A DNA stretch of 64,000 nucleotides from CAURNT01 sp963539215 (lineage in GTDB: Bacteria; Fusobacteriota; Fusobacteriia; Fusobacteriales; Leptotrichiaceae). The stretch is taken from assembly GCA_963539215.1 (NCBI GenBank), contig CAUTJT010000004.1:41461-105460 (forward strand), written 5' to 3'. The translations under genes were made by a program, and so were the position numbers. Of this stretch, positions 25,905-35,397 are shown piece by piece. The notes beneath the pieces are model-generated. The model searched no databases. It worked only from the letters and a program-made list of their open reading frames with translations, and was not told the DNA's origin. Each line of letters begins with the position of its first letter. The stretch's first letter is position 1.

Positions 25905-26900
25905 ATGTTAATATTATCGATAGAAAGCTCGTGTGACGAAACTTCTATTGCCATACTTGAAAACGGCAAAAAAGTTTTAAGTAATATAATAGCAAGTCAA
26001 ATAGATATACATAAAGAATATGGTGGTGTAGTTCCTGAAATAGCTTCAAGACATCACATACAAAATATATCAACTGTATATGATATGGCCATGAAAGAAG
26101 CCGGTTGTTCTATAAAAGATATATCATATATAGCCGTTACCAATACTCCAGGTCTTGTAGGTTCACTTCTTGTTGGTCTTATGTTTGCCAAAGGTTTAAG
26201 TATAGCAAACAATATACCTTTAATACCTACAAATCATATAGATGGTCATATATTTTCTACTTTTATTGAAAATGATCCAAAACTACCTATGCTTACTCTA
26301 GTTGCTTCAGGTGGTCATACTACTCTTTATCTCATGAAAGAAGATAAAAGTTTAGAAAAATTAGGAGAAACTCAAGATGATGCTATAGGCGAGGCCTTTG
26401 ATAAAGTAGCAAGAATACTAGATCTTGATTATCCTGGAGGTCCTGCTATAGAAAGACTAGCAAAAAAAGGAAAGAATCTATTAAAATTACCTACACCTAA
26501 AACAGATAATATATATGATTTTAGTTTTAGTGGTATAAAAACTTTTGTTACAAATTATATAAATTCTTGTAAAATGAAAAAAGAAGAATATATAAAAGAA
26601 GATGTCGCACATTCTTTTCAAAATAAAATAATAGAAATTGTTAAAAATTCATTAATAAGTGCAAAAAAGGAATTTGATGTTAAAAGTATATCTATAGTTG
26701 GTGGAGTTTCAGCTAATAAAACATTAAGAGAAGCCATAGAAAATTCAGAAGAGTTAAAAGATATAGATGTAATATTCCCTAAATTTGAGTATTGCACAGA
26801 TAATGCTGCTATGATAGCAGCTGCTGCATTTCACTCAAATAAATTTAAAGAAAATATACACGCTGATGCAATAGATACAAAAAGAAATAAAAAAATATAG
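25905..26900 (+). CDS. tsaD: tRNA N6-threonylcarbamoyladenosine transferase
   Basis: TsaD transfers the threonylcarbamoyl group from TC-AMP to A37 of tRNAs reading ANN codons, acting with TsaB and TsaE. The 331-residue protein begins with ESSCDETSIAI and has the metal-binding HIDGH motif (around residues 110-114), the Gly-rich VASGGHTTL, GEAFDKVAR, and VGGVSAN near the C-terminal third, all typical of the ASKHA-fold Kae1/Gcp family. A GAGG site precedes ATG at 25905. It is followed closely by the DUF4912 gene. TsaB and TsaE are not in this window. Confidence 0.96.
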   Translation: MLILSIESSCDETSIAILENGKKVLSNIIASQIDIHKEYGGVVPEIASRHHIQNISTVYDMAMKEAGCSIKDISYIAVTNTPGLVGSLLVGLMFAKGLSIANNIPLIPTNHIDGHIFSTFIENDPKLPMLTLVASGGHTTLYLMKEDKSLEKLGETQDDAIGEAFDKVARILDLDYPGGPAIERLAKKGKNLLKLPTPKTDNIYDFSFSGIKTFVTNYINSCKMKKEEYIKEDVAHSFQNKIIEIVKNSLISAKKEFDVKSISIVGGVSANKTLREAIENSEELKDIDVIFPKFEYCTDNAAMIAAAAFHSNKFKENIHADAIDTKRNKKI

Positions 26901-26912
26901 GAAGTGGTGAAT

Positions 26913-27758
26913 ATGAAAAATTTAATAATATTATTAGTTATATTTATAATCATATATTCTTATCAAATGAAAAATAAAAAAGAAAAAGCTAAAGAAAATA
27001 ATATAGAAGATAAAGTTATTACAGAAGAAATTGAAGAAGAAATATTTGATGAGCCTTTAGAACAAGAAGTTATAGAAAATCCTAACTTAGAAAAAAGTAA
27101 GATGGATGTAGAAGCTGCTAAATATAAACTAATTGAAGAAAGAGAAAATCTATTTTTCAACAAAAAACCTCTACCTTCTTCTTATCTTGTAAATGAAGTG
27201 GTACTTATACCTAAAAATACTGATACTCTTTATGCATATTGGGAAGTTAGAGAAGATACCTTTAATGATATTTCAAATAATCATCAATTAAAAAGTGAAA
27301 ATCCTATAATAATACTTAAAAATATACAAGGTATAGAACAATTTAGAATACAAACTCATACAAGAAATGGTAATATGTATATAAATAATGTAAATTCTAA
27401 TAATGATTATATAGTTTTATTAGGTTTCTTAGATATATTTGATAACTTTATTGAAATTGCACATTCTACAGAGGCTAATGTACCTAACCCTAATCCTTCA
27501 AATAACTTTGATATTACATGGGGAGTATCTGAAGTATATAGCAACGAAAATAATAAATCTCAAATATTTTTCAAAAAATTAGATTCTAATAATATAGATG
27601 AATATTTAGGATTTAAACAAGAAATATTAGATAATGAATTAATTAATGGTTCTGAAAACTCTAAATTTAAAGGATTAAACTTAGACGCTGATGCATTAAA
27701 TTGTGGATTCAAATTTGGTTCTTCTGAAAAATTAGGATCATCAAATAATATTAGATAA
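26913..27758 (+). CDS. DUF4912 domain protein with N-terminal membrane anchor
   Basis: This 281-residue protein has a short hydrophobic N-terminal helix (residues 3-17), then a strongly charged Lys/Glu-rich segment to about residue 75. A DUF4912 domain follows: the stretch LIPKNTDTLYAYWEVRED matches the family's conserved pattern (R/K..L.VYWEV). I chose ATG 26913 because AGGAAG lies eight bases upstream; an in-frame GTG at 26904 overlaps that site. It lies 12 bases after tsaD and ends at a strong terminator, so it is co-transcribed with tsaD. The function of this domain is not established; orientation of the domain relative to the membrane is uncertain. Confidence 0.75.
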   Translation: MKNLIILLVIFIIIYSYQMKNKKEKAKENNIEDKVITEEIEEEIFDEPLEQEVIENPNLEKSKMDVEAAKYKLIEERENLFFNKKPLPSSYLVNEVVLIPKNTDTLYAYWEVREDTFNDISNNHQLKSENPIIILKNIQGIEQFRIQTHTRNGNMYINNVNSNNDYIVLLGFLDIFDNFIEIAHSTEANVPNPNPSNNFDITWGVSEVYSNENNKSQIFFKKLDSNNIDEYLGFKQEILDNELINGSENSKFKGLNLDADALNCGFKFGSSEKLGSSNNIR

Positions 27759-27761
27759 TAT

Positions 27762-27794
27762 AAAAGAGCAAATATTATTCATATTTGCTCTTTT
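27762..27794. terminator. Bidirectional terminator between DUF4912 and trkH
   Basis: A 14-pair perfect stem (AAAAGAGCAAATAT / ATATTTGCTCTTTT, loop TATTC) has T runs on both strands and lies between two convergent stop codons. Confidence 0.88.
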
Positions 27795-27799
27795 TAAAT

Positions 27800-29302
27800 T
27801 TATTTAATCATTTTCTTTATCTCTTTTTCGCTATTAATAACTTTTCTCTTGCTTCTTATACTCTTCCAAATGCTAGGGCTAAACAAGAAAATTACAGGTA
27901 ATATTTCAAGTCTTCCTATTAACATATCTAAACTAAGTATAATTTTAGAAAAGTTTGAGAAAGTTGAAAAGTTTCCAACAGGTCCTACTATATTTCCAAG
28001 ACCCGGACCAACATTTCCAAGTGTAGTTAACACTGCCGTTACATTTGTTTCAAAATCAAAATTATCAAAAGTAACTAATAAAATTGATACTACACAAATT
28101 AAACAATAAAGTATTATATATATCATCACATTATATCTAACATCATTTGTAACTTTTTTACCATCCATATTAACTATATCAACAGCTCTTGGATGTATTA
28201 ATTTTCTAATTTTTAATTTTATTTCCTTAAACAATATTAAAATTCTTGATACTTTTATTCCACCACCAGTAGAACCTGCACAGGCCCCCATAATTATTAA
28301 AAGAATTATTATAAACTTACTATAGCTAGGCCAAACATTATAATCAAATGTTATATATCCTGTTGTTGTTACAACTGAAGCAACATGGAATAATGCCCGT
28401 CTAAAAGCTTCTTCTAAACTACTAAATTGATCTTTTACATTTATTGTTATGGTCACAACAGCAAAAACAATAGCTGATAAATAATATTTTAATTCTTCAT
28501 TTTTAAATATTTGTTGAAAATTAAATATTAATAAATAGAAAAACATATTGAAATTTATTCCAAATATTAACATAAATATTGAAATAACATATTCTATATA
28601 AGGACTATTAAACGCTGCAATTGATGCGTTTCTCGTTGAAAACCCTCCTGTTCCTGCAGTTGAAAAAGCATGAAGTAGAGCTTCATAAAAACTCATTTTA
28701 CCAAATAAAAGGAAAACAACTTCTATTGCTGTTAAAACAAAATATATACTATATAATATCATAGCTGTTTTCTTTGCTTTTGGTACTAATTTACCAACAC
28801 TAGGTCCCGGAACTTCAGCACGCAATAGAAAAATTGAACCACCTTCAGCTAAAGGTAATACAGCCATAACAAAAACTAAAACTCCCATACCACCTATCCA
28901 GTGAGTAAAAGATCTCCAAAATAACATAGATTTAGATAAAATTTCTATATTAGTTAGTATAGTAGATCCTGTAGTAGTAAATCCTGATACAGTTTCAAAT
29001 ATTGCATCTATATAATTAGGTATATAATTTTGTAAAGTAAATGGTATCGCTCCAACTAAAGACCATAATATCCATATTACTGCTATAATTATAAATCCTT
29101 CTTTAGCATAAAACTTATTATCATTAACCTTTATTTTAGATAATATAAAAGTTATAACTATAGTTATTAAAGCAATTAATGCAAATGCTAAAGCATCATT
29201 TATTTCTCCATAATATAATCCAACTAAAGAAGGTAATAATAAAAGTAGACCTTCAACCATTAAAATTTTAGATATTATCTTTATCATTAACTTATTATTC
29301 AT
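27800..29302 (-). CDS. trkH: Potassium uptake protein TrkH, membrane subunit
   Basis: This 500-residue channel-like subunit belongs to the Trk/Ktr/HKT superfamily. It has multiple membrane segments and the four selectivity-filter repeats with a conserved Gly: TVSGFTTTGSTI, FSTAGTGGFSTR, VVTTTGYI and TLGNVGPGLG. WIGGMGVLVF and ACAGSTGGGIK are also typical of TrkH. It lies two bases after trkA in the order trkA-trkH, and the gated complex would be completed by TrkA. ATG at 29302 overlaps the trkA 3' region closely, so translation is probably coupled. Confidence 0.93.
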   Translation of the reverse strand: MNNKLMIKIISKILMVEGLLLLLPSLVGLYYGEINDALAFALIALITIVITFILSKIKVNDNKFYAKEGFIIIAVIWILWSLVGAIPFTLQNYIPNYIDAIFETVSGFTTTGSTILTNIEILSKSMLFWRSFTHWIGGMGVLVFVMAVLPLAEGGSIFLLRAEVPGPSVGKLVPKAKKTAMILYSIYFVLTAIEVVFLLFGKMSFYEALLHAFSTAGTGGFSTRNASIAAFNSPYIEYVISIFMLIFGINFNMFFYLLIFNFQQIFKNEELKYYLSAIVFAVVTITINVKDQFSSLEEAFRRALFHVASVVTTTGYITFDYNVWPSYSKFIIILLIIMGACAGSTGGGIKVSRILILFKEIKLKIRKLIHPRAVDIVNMDGKKVTNDVRYNVMIYIILYCLICVVSILLVTFDNFDFETNVTAVLTTLGNVGPGLGNIVGPVGNFSTFSNFSKIILSLDMLIGRLEILPVIFLFSPSIWKSIRSKRKVINSEKEIKKMIK

Positions 29303-29304
29303 AA

Positions 29305-30651
29305 CTAACCCCTAATTATATCACTTAAATCTTTTATTTTTTTCTTAAATGATATTATCATTATTCTATCTTTTTCTTTTATTTCTAAATTCCCATCAGC
29401 AACTATAAATTCACCTTTTCTAACAACACCTGCAACCAAAATATCTTTTTCAATAGATATATCTCTTAAAGGTTTATTTATATATTGGAAGTTTTCTGGA
29501 ACTTGAAACTCTAAGGCTTCTACTCTATTATCAACAAATCTATGTACATAATCAGCTGATGCATATCCACTATTTTCTATAGATCTAACATAAGTTAATA
29601 TAACATCTGTTATTACTTCACGTGGTGAAAATATATTAGTTAATCCATAATCTTTAATTAAATTACTATAACTGTTATTATTTACCTTTGATATTATCTT
29701 ATTTAATTTCTTTGCCTTAGCAAATAAAGAAAGTATAATATTTATTTCATCATTTCCTGTAAGTGTTATAAAAGTATCTGAATCAAATATTCCCTCTTCT
29801 TCTAATACAGTTTGATTTGTTGCATCTCCATGTATTATTGTTATATCTGGGAAAGTTTCTGCAAGATTTTCACATACATCTTTATCATTATCTATTATTT
29901 TAATTTCCATACCATATTTTAATAATTCTTTACATAAATAATATGTTACCTTTCCTCCACCTACTATTAAAACACTTTTATTTTTTCTTTCTTCGCAACC
30001 AATTAAATCATGTATATTTACAACATCTTTACTTGGTAATATAACATATAGTTTATCTCCTCTTTCAAGTTGAAAATCTCCACTTGGTATTATTACACTC
30101 TCTCCTCTTTCAACAGCACATACCAATATTCTATCATCTATATCTATTAATTTTCTCCCTATCATAGGATGTCCTTTGCTCAATCTAAAAGAAAGCATTT
30201 CAGCTAGTCCCTTAGCAAAGGTATCTATTTTAAAATCTCCTACAAACTTAAATTGATTTGCTATCTCTTTTGCTGTTCTAAGTTCTGGATTTACAGGTAA
30301 ATCTATATTTAAATCATCTTTTAAAAATTTATATCTTCCTAAATATTCCTTAGATCTTATTCTTGAAACAACATGTTTAGCACCAAGTTTTTTTGCTATT
30401 AATGAACACACAATATTTAATTCATCACTTGAAGTTACAGCTATTACAAGATCAGTGTTTTCTACACCAGCTTCAAGTAACACATCATTATCTACTCCAT
30501 CACCATTAATACAAAGTACATCAAGTTCATTATTAATTTCTTCTAATCTCTCTATTTTTTTATCAATAACCGTAATATCATGCCCCTCAGAATAAAGCTG
30601 TCTTATAAGAGATTTACCAACTTTACCATTACCTACAACTATTAATTTCAT
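29305..30651 (-). CDS. trkA: Trk system potassium uptake protein TrkA, regulatory subunit
   Basis: This cytosolic gating protein binds nucleotides and controls TrkH. The 448 residues hold two RCK units, each a Rossmann fold (VVGNGKVGKSL at the N-terminus and LIVGGGKVTYYL near residue 228) followed by a TrkA-C ligand domain (near 140-215 and 370-448). This double-RCK arrangement distinguishes TrkA from the single-RCK KtrA. It is first in the two-gene operon with trkH. An AAAGGAAA site precedes ATG at 30651. Confidence 0.94.
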   Translation of the reverse strand: MKLIVVGNGKVGKSLIRQLYSEGHDITVIDKKIERLEEINNELDVLCINGDGVDNDVLLEAGVENTDLVIAVTSSDELNIVCSLIAKKLGAKHVVSRIRSKEYLGRYKFLKDDLNIDLPVNPELRTAKEIANQFKFVGDFKIDTFAKGLAEMLSFRLSKGHPMIGRKLIDIDDRILVCAVERGESVIIPSGDFQLERGDKLYVILPSKDVVNIHDLIGCEERKNKSVLIVGGGKVTYYLCKELLKYGMEIKIIDNDKDVCENLAETFPDITIIHGDATNQTVLEEEGIFDSDTFITLTGNDEINIILSLFAKAKKLNKIISKVNNNSYSNLIKDYGLTNIFSPREVITDVILTYVRSIENSGYASADYVHRFVDNRVEALEFQVPENFQYINKPLRDISIEKDILVAGVVRKGEFIVADGNLEIKEKDRIMIISFKKKIKDLSDIIRG

Positions 30652-30689
30652 ATGTTTCCTTTCTTTTACTTTTGCTTGTTAATAAATAG

Positions 30690-30709
30690 AGCACCTTTAA
30701 AAAGGTGCT
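30690..30709 (-). terminator. Hairpin after nusB, probable terminator
   Basis: A nine-pair stem (AGCACCTTT / AAAGGTGCT, loop of two) lies between the nusB stop and the trkA start. The T-run on the minus strand is broken (CTATTTATT), so termination may be partial. Confidence 0.5.
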
Positions 30710-30716
30710 TTATATA

Positions 30717-31112
30717 TTATTTATTTCTAACTAAATCTGCTAAAATTCCATTTATAAAATTTTTAGTGTTTTCATCACCATAAACTTTAGATAATTCTAT
30801 AGCCTCATTTATTGCTATTTCTTCACCTACACCATCTATTAAAATTTCATAAAACGCCATTTTTAATATTACTTTTTCAGCAGTTCCTAAATTCAAAAAT
30901 GACCATCCTTTAATTTTATTTTTTATTTCTTCTTTTATTTTTTGATCATTTAATACTACACCATCTACATATTTTTCAAAAAATATTCTTTTTGATGCAC
31001 TTATATCCATATTTTCTAAAACTTCGATTTTTCTTTGGTTTATATCATTATTTGTTAATTCATACTCAAATAATACTTTAAATATCTGATCTCTTAATTC
31101 TCTTTGAGTCAT
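30717..31112 (-). CDS. nusB: Transcription antitermination factor NusB
   Basis: NusB binds boxA RNA with NusE (S10) and takes part in rRNA antitermination. The all-helical protein is 131 residues, as usual. The N-terminal TQRELRDQIFKVLFEYEL and the C-terminal AINEAIELSKVYGDENTKNFING are characteristic of the family. Its start codon directly follows the amaP stop, so it belongs to the crcB-to-nusB unit. The neighbouring asp23/amaP pair beside nusB is a familiar order in Firmicutes. Confidence 0.93.
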   Translation of the reverse strand: MTQRELRDQIFKVLFEYELTNNDINQRKIEVLENMDISASKRIFFEKYVDGVVLNDQKIKEEIKNKIKGWSFLNLGTAEKVILKMAFYEILIDGVGEEIAINEAIELSKVYGDENTKNFINGILADLVRNK

Positions 31113-31724
31113 CTAATATTCTCCATCCTCTTTAATTTCTTCTATTACCTCATCTACTGTTTCTGGTATTTCTACACTTTCAACTATCTCACTGTTTTCA
31201 ATAATAGTTTCAGGATTAATTTTAATAATTTTTATAGCCACAGATTTAACCTTAATTCCAGTCATTAAATCAATATATTCTTTAAGTTCATTTTGTATTT
31301 CTGATAATTTACCATTTAAGTTTTCTACATTAAATGTTTCAACATTACTATAAATACTTAAACTTGAAAACGAAACAGCAGATTCAACCTTAGCATTTTT
31401 AACTATAGTTTTAGATTCTAAGAATTTTTTAGATATATCATTTATAGTTTCAATACTAACTTCTACATTACCATTACTACCAGAAGATTTAATAACTCTT
31501 TTTTTCTTAAATAATTTTTCTATAGAAGCTATTAAAACTATTAATATATATACCATAGCCCCTATACCTAAATATACAGCATATATCTTATATGGTTCAA
31601 TTTCATATATTATATCAGCATAATATGTTGTATACATAAACATATCTGAAACTGTTAAATATGATAATAATAATAAAACTAAAAATAATAAAAATTTAAT
31701 TAGATTATTTAAAAATCTAAACAT
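31113..31724 (-). CDS. amaP: Alkaline shock response membrane anchor protein AmaP-like
   Basis: This 203-residue protein has two N-terminal membrane helices (about residues 5-27 and 45-68), then a cytosolic domain with an Asp23-like pattern (VEVSIETINDIS...VKSVAIKI) and an acidic Glu-rich tail. This is the AmaP layout, in which the protein anchors Asp23 to the cell membrane. It overlaps the Asp23/Gls24 gene by one base and abuts nusB. The call rests on topology and position as much as on sequence, so a generic Asp23-related anchor is the fallback. Confidence 0.75.
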   Translation of the reverse strand: MFRFLNNLIKFLLFLVLLLLSYLTVSDMFMYTTYYADIIYEIEPYKIYAVYLGIGAMVYILIVLIASIEKLFKKKRVIKSSGSNGNVEVSIETINDISKKFLESKTIVKNAKVESAVSFSSLSIYSNVETFNVENLNGKLSEIQNELKEYIDLMTGIKVKSVAIKIIKINPETIIENSEIVESVEIPETVDEVIEEIKEDGEY

Positions 31725-32092
31725 TAGTTTCCACCAACTTCTTCACCTTTTTTTATTACATTTGATACTTTAACATTTATTTCATTTACTGTAACTCCTG
31801 TTAAATCTTCTATATTTTTTTTTGCTATTTCTTGGAATTTTAATATAGTTTCTGATATTTTAACTCCATAAGTTACAACTAAACCAAGATCTATTACGCA
31901 TTCTGTTTCTCCTAATTCAACATCTATATGTTTAGTATTTCCTATACCTGTGATATTCTTTATTATATTTATTGGTTCTGATTTTCCAGTTCTATCTGCT
32001 ATAGATACAACTCCTTCTACCTCTTTTATACTCTCTAAAACTATATCTTCTATAACACTAGTAGATATTTCTATTCTTCCAATATTTGACAT
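31724..32092 (-). CDS. Asp23/Gls24 family envelope stress protein
   Basis: This 122-residue protein shows the Asp23/Gls24 pattern: GRIEISTSVIEDIV at the N-terminus, EVEGVVSIADRTGK, and VIDLGLVVTYGVKI followed by LTGVTVNEINVKV. In Firmicutes such proteins bind the membrane through AmaP and respond to envelope or alkaline stress. It is encoded next to the AmaP-like protein and downstream of dnaE, with AGGAGG ahead of ATG at 32092. Having this system in an organism with an outer membrane is noteworthy but known in fusobacteria-like genomes only as far as I can recall. Confidence 0.88.
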   Translation of the reverse strand: MSNIGRIEISTSVIEDIVLESIKEVEGVVSIADRTGKSEPINIIKNITGIGNTKHIDVELGETECVIDLGLVVTYGVKISETILKFQEIAKKNIEDLTGVTVNEINVKVSNVIKKGEEVGGN

Positions 32093-32143
32093 AAATTTCC
32101 TCCTTATTTAAAGTCTTACTCAATTATACCATTTATATATCTA

Positions 32144-35100
32144 TTATTCAACTACTATCCTTACATTATCTATACCCAATAAAGAAACCAAAGTATTAAT
32201 AAGCTCTTCATTTATATTTATTTTATACTTATCTCCCATATTATTAACCTCAGTTTTCCCATCTGAGACTTTATATACTTTAATATTATTGCTTCCTCTA
32301 TTAGATTTTATTAAATCTATGAGTTCATCTCTACTTTCAAAATTAGAATTAATTCTAAGACTTAATATACTATTATTAATATTTTTAATATTAATTATTC
32401 TATTTATAGCAAATTTACCATCATCTAATTTGTTATACGAGAATATACATATATCATCTTGTTTAAAAAGATTACCAAATTTATTCATTTCTCTTGGAAA
32501 TACAATATATTCTTTTCTACCATATGTATCTGTTATTATAACACTAGCCATTAATTCATTTTTCTTAGTTACTCTATTTTTAATACTTTCTATATAACCT
32601 ATCTTAAGATTTTCTGGTAATTTTAATATTTTATAAAATATATTTTCTTGTAATAATTTTTTTATTCTTAATGATATTTTTATATATTCAATTTCAAAGT
32701 TAACCATTTCTCTAAAAGAATATTCTCCTGTATCATTAAAAATAAAGTCTTCTATATCTGTTTTATGGTTTAAAAATAACTTTGAATGTATATCATTATC
32801 AACTTTTATTTTTTTAGTTGCCCATTTTAAAAATTCAGGTAAATTATTTATCAATGTTTTTCTTTTAACTCCAAATGTATCAAAACATCCAGCATATATT
32901 AATCCTTCTATATTTGATTTATTAAGAAAATTACATCTAATATAAAAGTCTTTAAAATCTTTAAATTCTCCATTTTCCCTAATTTCCATAATATCTCTTG
33001 CACTTTTTTCTGACATCTCTTTAATAGAACTTAAAGGTATACGTACACCTTTATCTTCTACGCTAAAAGAATCCATAGATTTATTAATATCTGGTTCTTT
33101 TAATTCTATTTCTTTTCTATTTAACTCTTCACTTGCACGTAAAAGTTTAGTTTCAGATTTCAATTCACTACTAAGATAAGAAGAATAAAATTCTTTAGGA
33201 TATTTTGCTTTCAAGTACAATGTTTGATAAGTTATAACAGCATAACTTATAGCATGTGCCTTATTAAATCCATAATTACCAAATTTTTCAATAAGATCAT
33301 ATATTTCTTTTGCTTTTTCTTTAGGAACTATCGCATTTTCAACAAATTTTTTTCTATGTTCTTTTAATATCTCAGGATTCTTTTTACCTATAGCTTTACG
33401 TAATTCATCTGCACTTGCTAAACTATATCCTGATATTTCACGAGCAATTTGCATAACTTGCTCTTGATAAACTAAGACTCCATAAGTTGGTGACAATATT
33501 TTTTCTAATAAAGGATGTATATATTTAACCTTAATATTTTTGTTGTTTTTAACTTCTATCAAACTATCTATATATCCACTTTCTAATGGACCAGGTCTAT
33601 ATAAAGCAAGAAGTAAAGCAATATCTTCTAAAGATTCTATTTTCAATTTTTTAGCAAGTCTAGTAATACCATCTGATTCACACTGAAATATACCTAAAGT
33701 ATCTCCTGAATTTAGTAAATCATAAGCTTTTTTTTCTTCAGGTAATTTATATATATCATCTTTTAAACCTGATTTTTCTACACTTGATTTTACAGTATTT
33801 AAATTTTTAAGTCCAAGTAAATCCATTTTTAAATATCCTAATTCTTCTAAAACTGAGGCTTCATATTGAACTTGATAATCTTTACCATTAAAAACTAAAG
33901 GTAGTTCATCTCTCATATCATTTTTCGAAATTATAACACCTGCGGCATGAGTCGACATATTTTTAAGCTTATTTTCTATTCTTTTTGCATATTCTATTAA
34001 TTTTTTTACAATATCTCTTTTATCATCCAATCCATCTAATCCATATATTTTAGATGCATCTATTATATTTCTTACACTTTTTTCAGGTATCTCTAATACT
34101 TTTGATATATCTTTAAGAGCAAGTGCAGGTTTAAATGTTGAAAAAGTAATAATTTGACTTACATTTCTAACTCCATATTTTCGTTTAAGATATTCTATAA
34201 CCTCACCACGTCTTTCTTGCTCTATATCAACATCTATATCTGGCATAGATATTCTCTCAGGATTTAAAAATCTTTCAAATATCAAGCCATATTTAATAGG
34301 ATCAACTTCTGTTATCCCTAAAATATATGATATTATAGATCCTGCAGCAGATCCTCTTCCAGGTCCTATATATACGTTATTTTTTTTTGCATAAGATATA
34401 AAATCCATTACTATTAAAAAATATCTAATATAACCCATATTGTCTATAATATCTAACTCATACTTTATTCTTTGATTTATCTCATCGTTAATATTTGGAT
34501 ATTTATTAGGTAAATTTTCATTTATCAACTCTTCTATATATTCTCTATCTTTTTTATCCTCATTTTCTAAAACAACAGGAAAATCAACTTCTCCTTTACT
34601 TATTTTAACATTACAATTATTAACAAGATTTTCTAAGTTTAACATAGCCTTTTTGAAAAAATCTTCACTAAATATATTTTCTAAATAATTTGATCCTTTA
34701 AAATATAAGTCTTGATCTTCTAAATAATTTTTAACCGTACTTAATGTCTTATTTTCTTTAATAGCAGCAAATATTTTTTGAAGTTCATTATCTTCTCTAT
34801 TTAAATAATAAACATCACTTGTTAATATGGGTTCTATATCATTTTCTTCACATAATTTTTCATACATTTCCCTATTTTCTAAAGTTGATTTAATTGATAC
34901 CACTTCTAAATATATATTATTAAATTTATTTTTAAACTCCTTAACCACCATATTAGCTCTGTAATAATCTCCAGTTTTAATATATTTAGTTAATTCAGAT
35001 TTAATACCACCACTTAATATATATACATTTTTTAAATTCTGTATATCCTCTATATCCACTAATAAAAATCCTCTTTCAGATTTTTCATAACTTATAGTTG

Positions 35101-35386
35101 ATAATTGTGATATCTCCTTTAATCCTTTATTATTTTTTGCAAATATAGTAAGTGCAAAAAAATCATCACTATTAAAACCTCTAATATATACTTCATATCC
35201 AAGTATAGGTTTAATATTATTTTTTATACATATATCATAAAATTTTACTAAACCAAAAAGGGAAGTATCTGTAATCCCTAATACTTCTTGTCCAAAATCT
35301 TTTGCCCTTTCTACATACTCTTTTAAACTACCTACACCCTCAAGAAGTGAATATTCAGAATGGATCTTTAAATTAATATATTTCAT
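32144..35386 (-). CDS. dnaE: DNA polymerase III subunit alpha
   Basis: This replicative polymerase catalytic subunit has 1080 residues, in the range of short DnaE proteins. It begins with the PHP domain (LKIHSEYSLLEGVGSL, residues 5-20). The palm domain carries GPGRGSAAGSIISYILGI and the acidic catalytic motif PDIDVDIEQERR (around residue 385). FNKAHAISYA lies in the fingers, and the C-terminal part has an OB-like segment. It starts 11 bases after the cysteine desulfurase gene and is followed by asp23. Proofreading is presumably supplied elsewhere, as no DnaQ-type exonuclease domain is inserted. Confidence 0.95.
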   Translation of the reverse strand: MKYINLKIHSEYSLLEGVGSLKEYVERAKDFGQEVLGITDTSLFGLVKFYDICIKNNIKPILGYEVYIRGFNSDDFFALTIFAKNNKGLKEISQLSTISYEKSERGFLLVDIEDIQNLKNVYILSGGIKSELTKYIKTGDYYRANMVVKEFKNKFNNIYLEVVSIKSTLENREMYEKLCEENDIEPILTSDVYYLNREDNELQKIFAAIKENKTLSTVKNYLEDQDLYFKGSNYLENIFSEDFFKKAMLNLENLVNNCNVKISKGEVDFPVVLENEDKKDREYIEELINENLPNKYPNINDEINQRIKYELDIIDNMGYIRYFLIVMDFISYAKKNNVYIGPGRGSAAGSIISYILGITEVDPIKYGLIFERFLNPERISMPDIDVDIEQERRGEVIEYLKRKYGVRNVSQIITFSTFKPALALKDISKVLEIPEKSVRNIIDASKIYGLDGLDDKRDIVKKLIEYAKRIENKLKNMSTHAAGVIISKNDMRDELPLVFNGKDYQVQYEASVLEELGYLKMDLLGLKNLNTVKSSVEKSGLKDDIYKLPEEKKAYDLLNSGDTLGIFQCESDGITRLAKKLKIESLEDIALLLALYRPGPLESGYIDSLIEVKNNKNIKVKYIHPLLEKILSPTYGVLVYQEQVMQIAREISGYSLASADELRKAIGKKNPEILKEHRKKFVENAIVPKEKAKEIYDLIEKFGNYGFNKAHAISYAVITYQTLYLKAKYPKEFYSSYLSSELKSETKLLRASEELNRKEIELKEPDINKSMDSFSVEDKGVRIPLSSIKEMSEKSARDIMEIRENGEFKDFKDFYIRCNFLNKSNIEGLIYAGCFDTFGVKRKTLINNLPEFLKWATKKIKVDNDIHSKLFLNHKTDIEDFIFNDTGEYSFREMVNFEIEYIKISLRIKKLLQENIFYKILKLPENLKIGYIESIKNRVTKKNELMASVIITDTYGRKEYIVFPREMNKFGNLFKQDDICIFSYNKLDDGKFAINRIINIKNINNSILSLRINSNFESRDELIDLIKSNRGSNNIKVYKVSDGKTEVNNMGDKYKININEELINTLVSLLGIDNVRIVVE

Positions 35387-35397
35387 TAAATCACCTC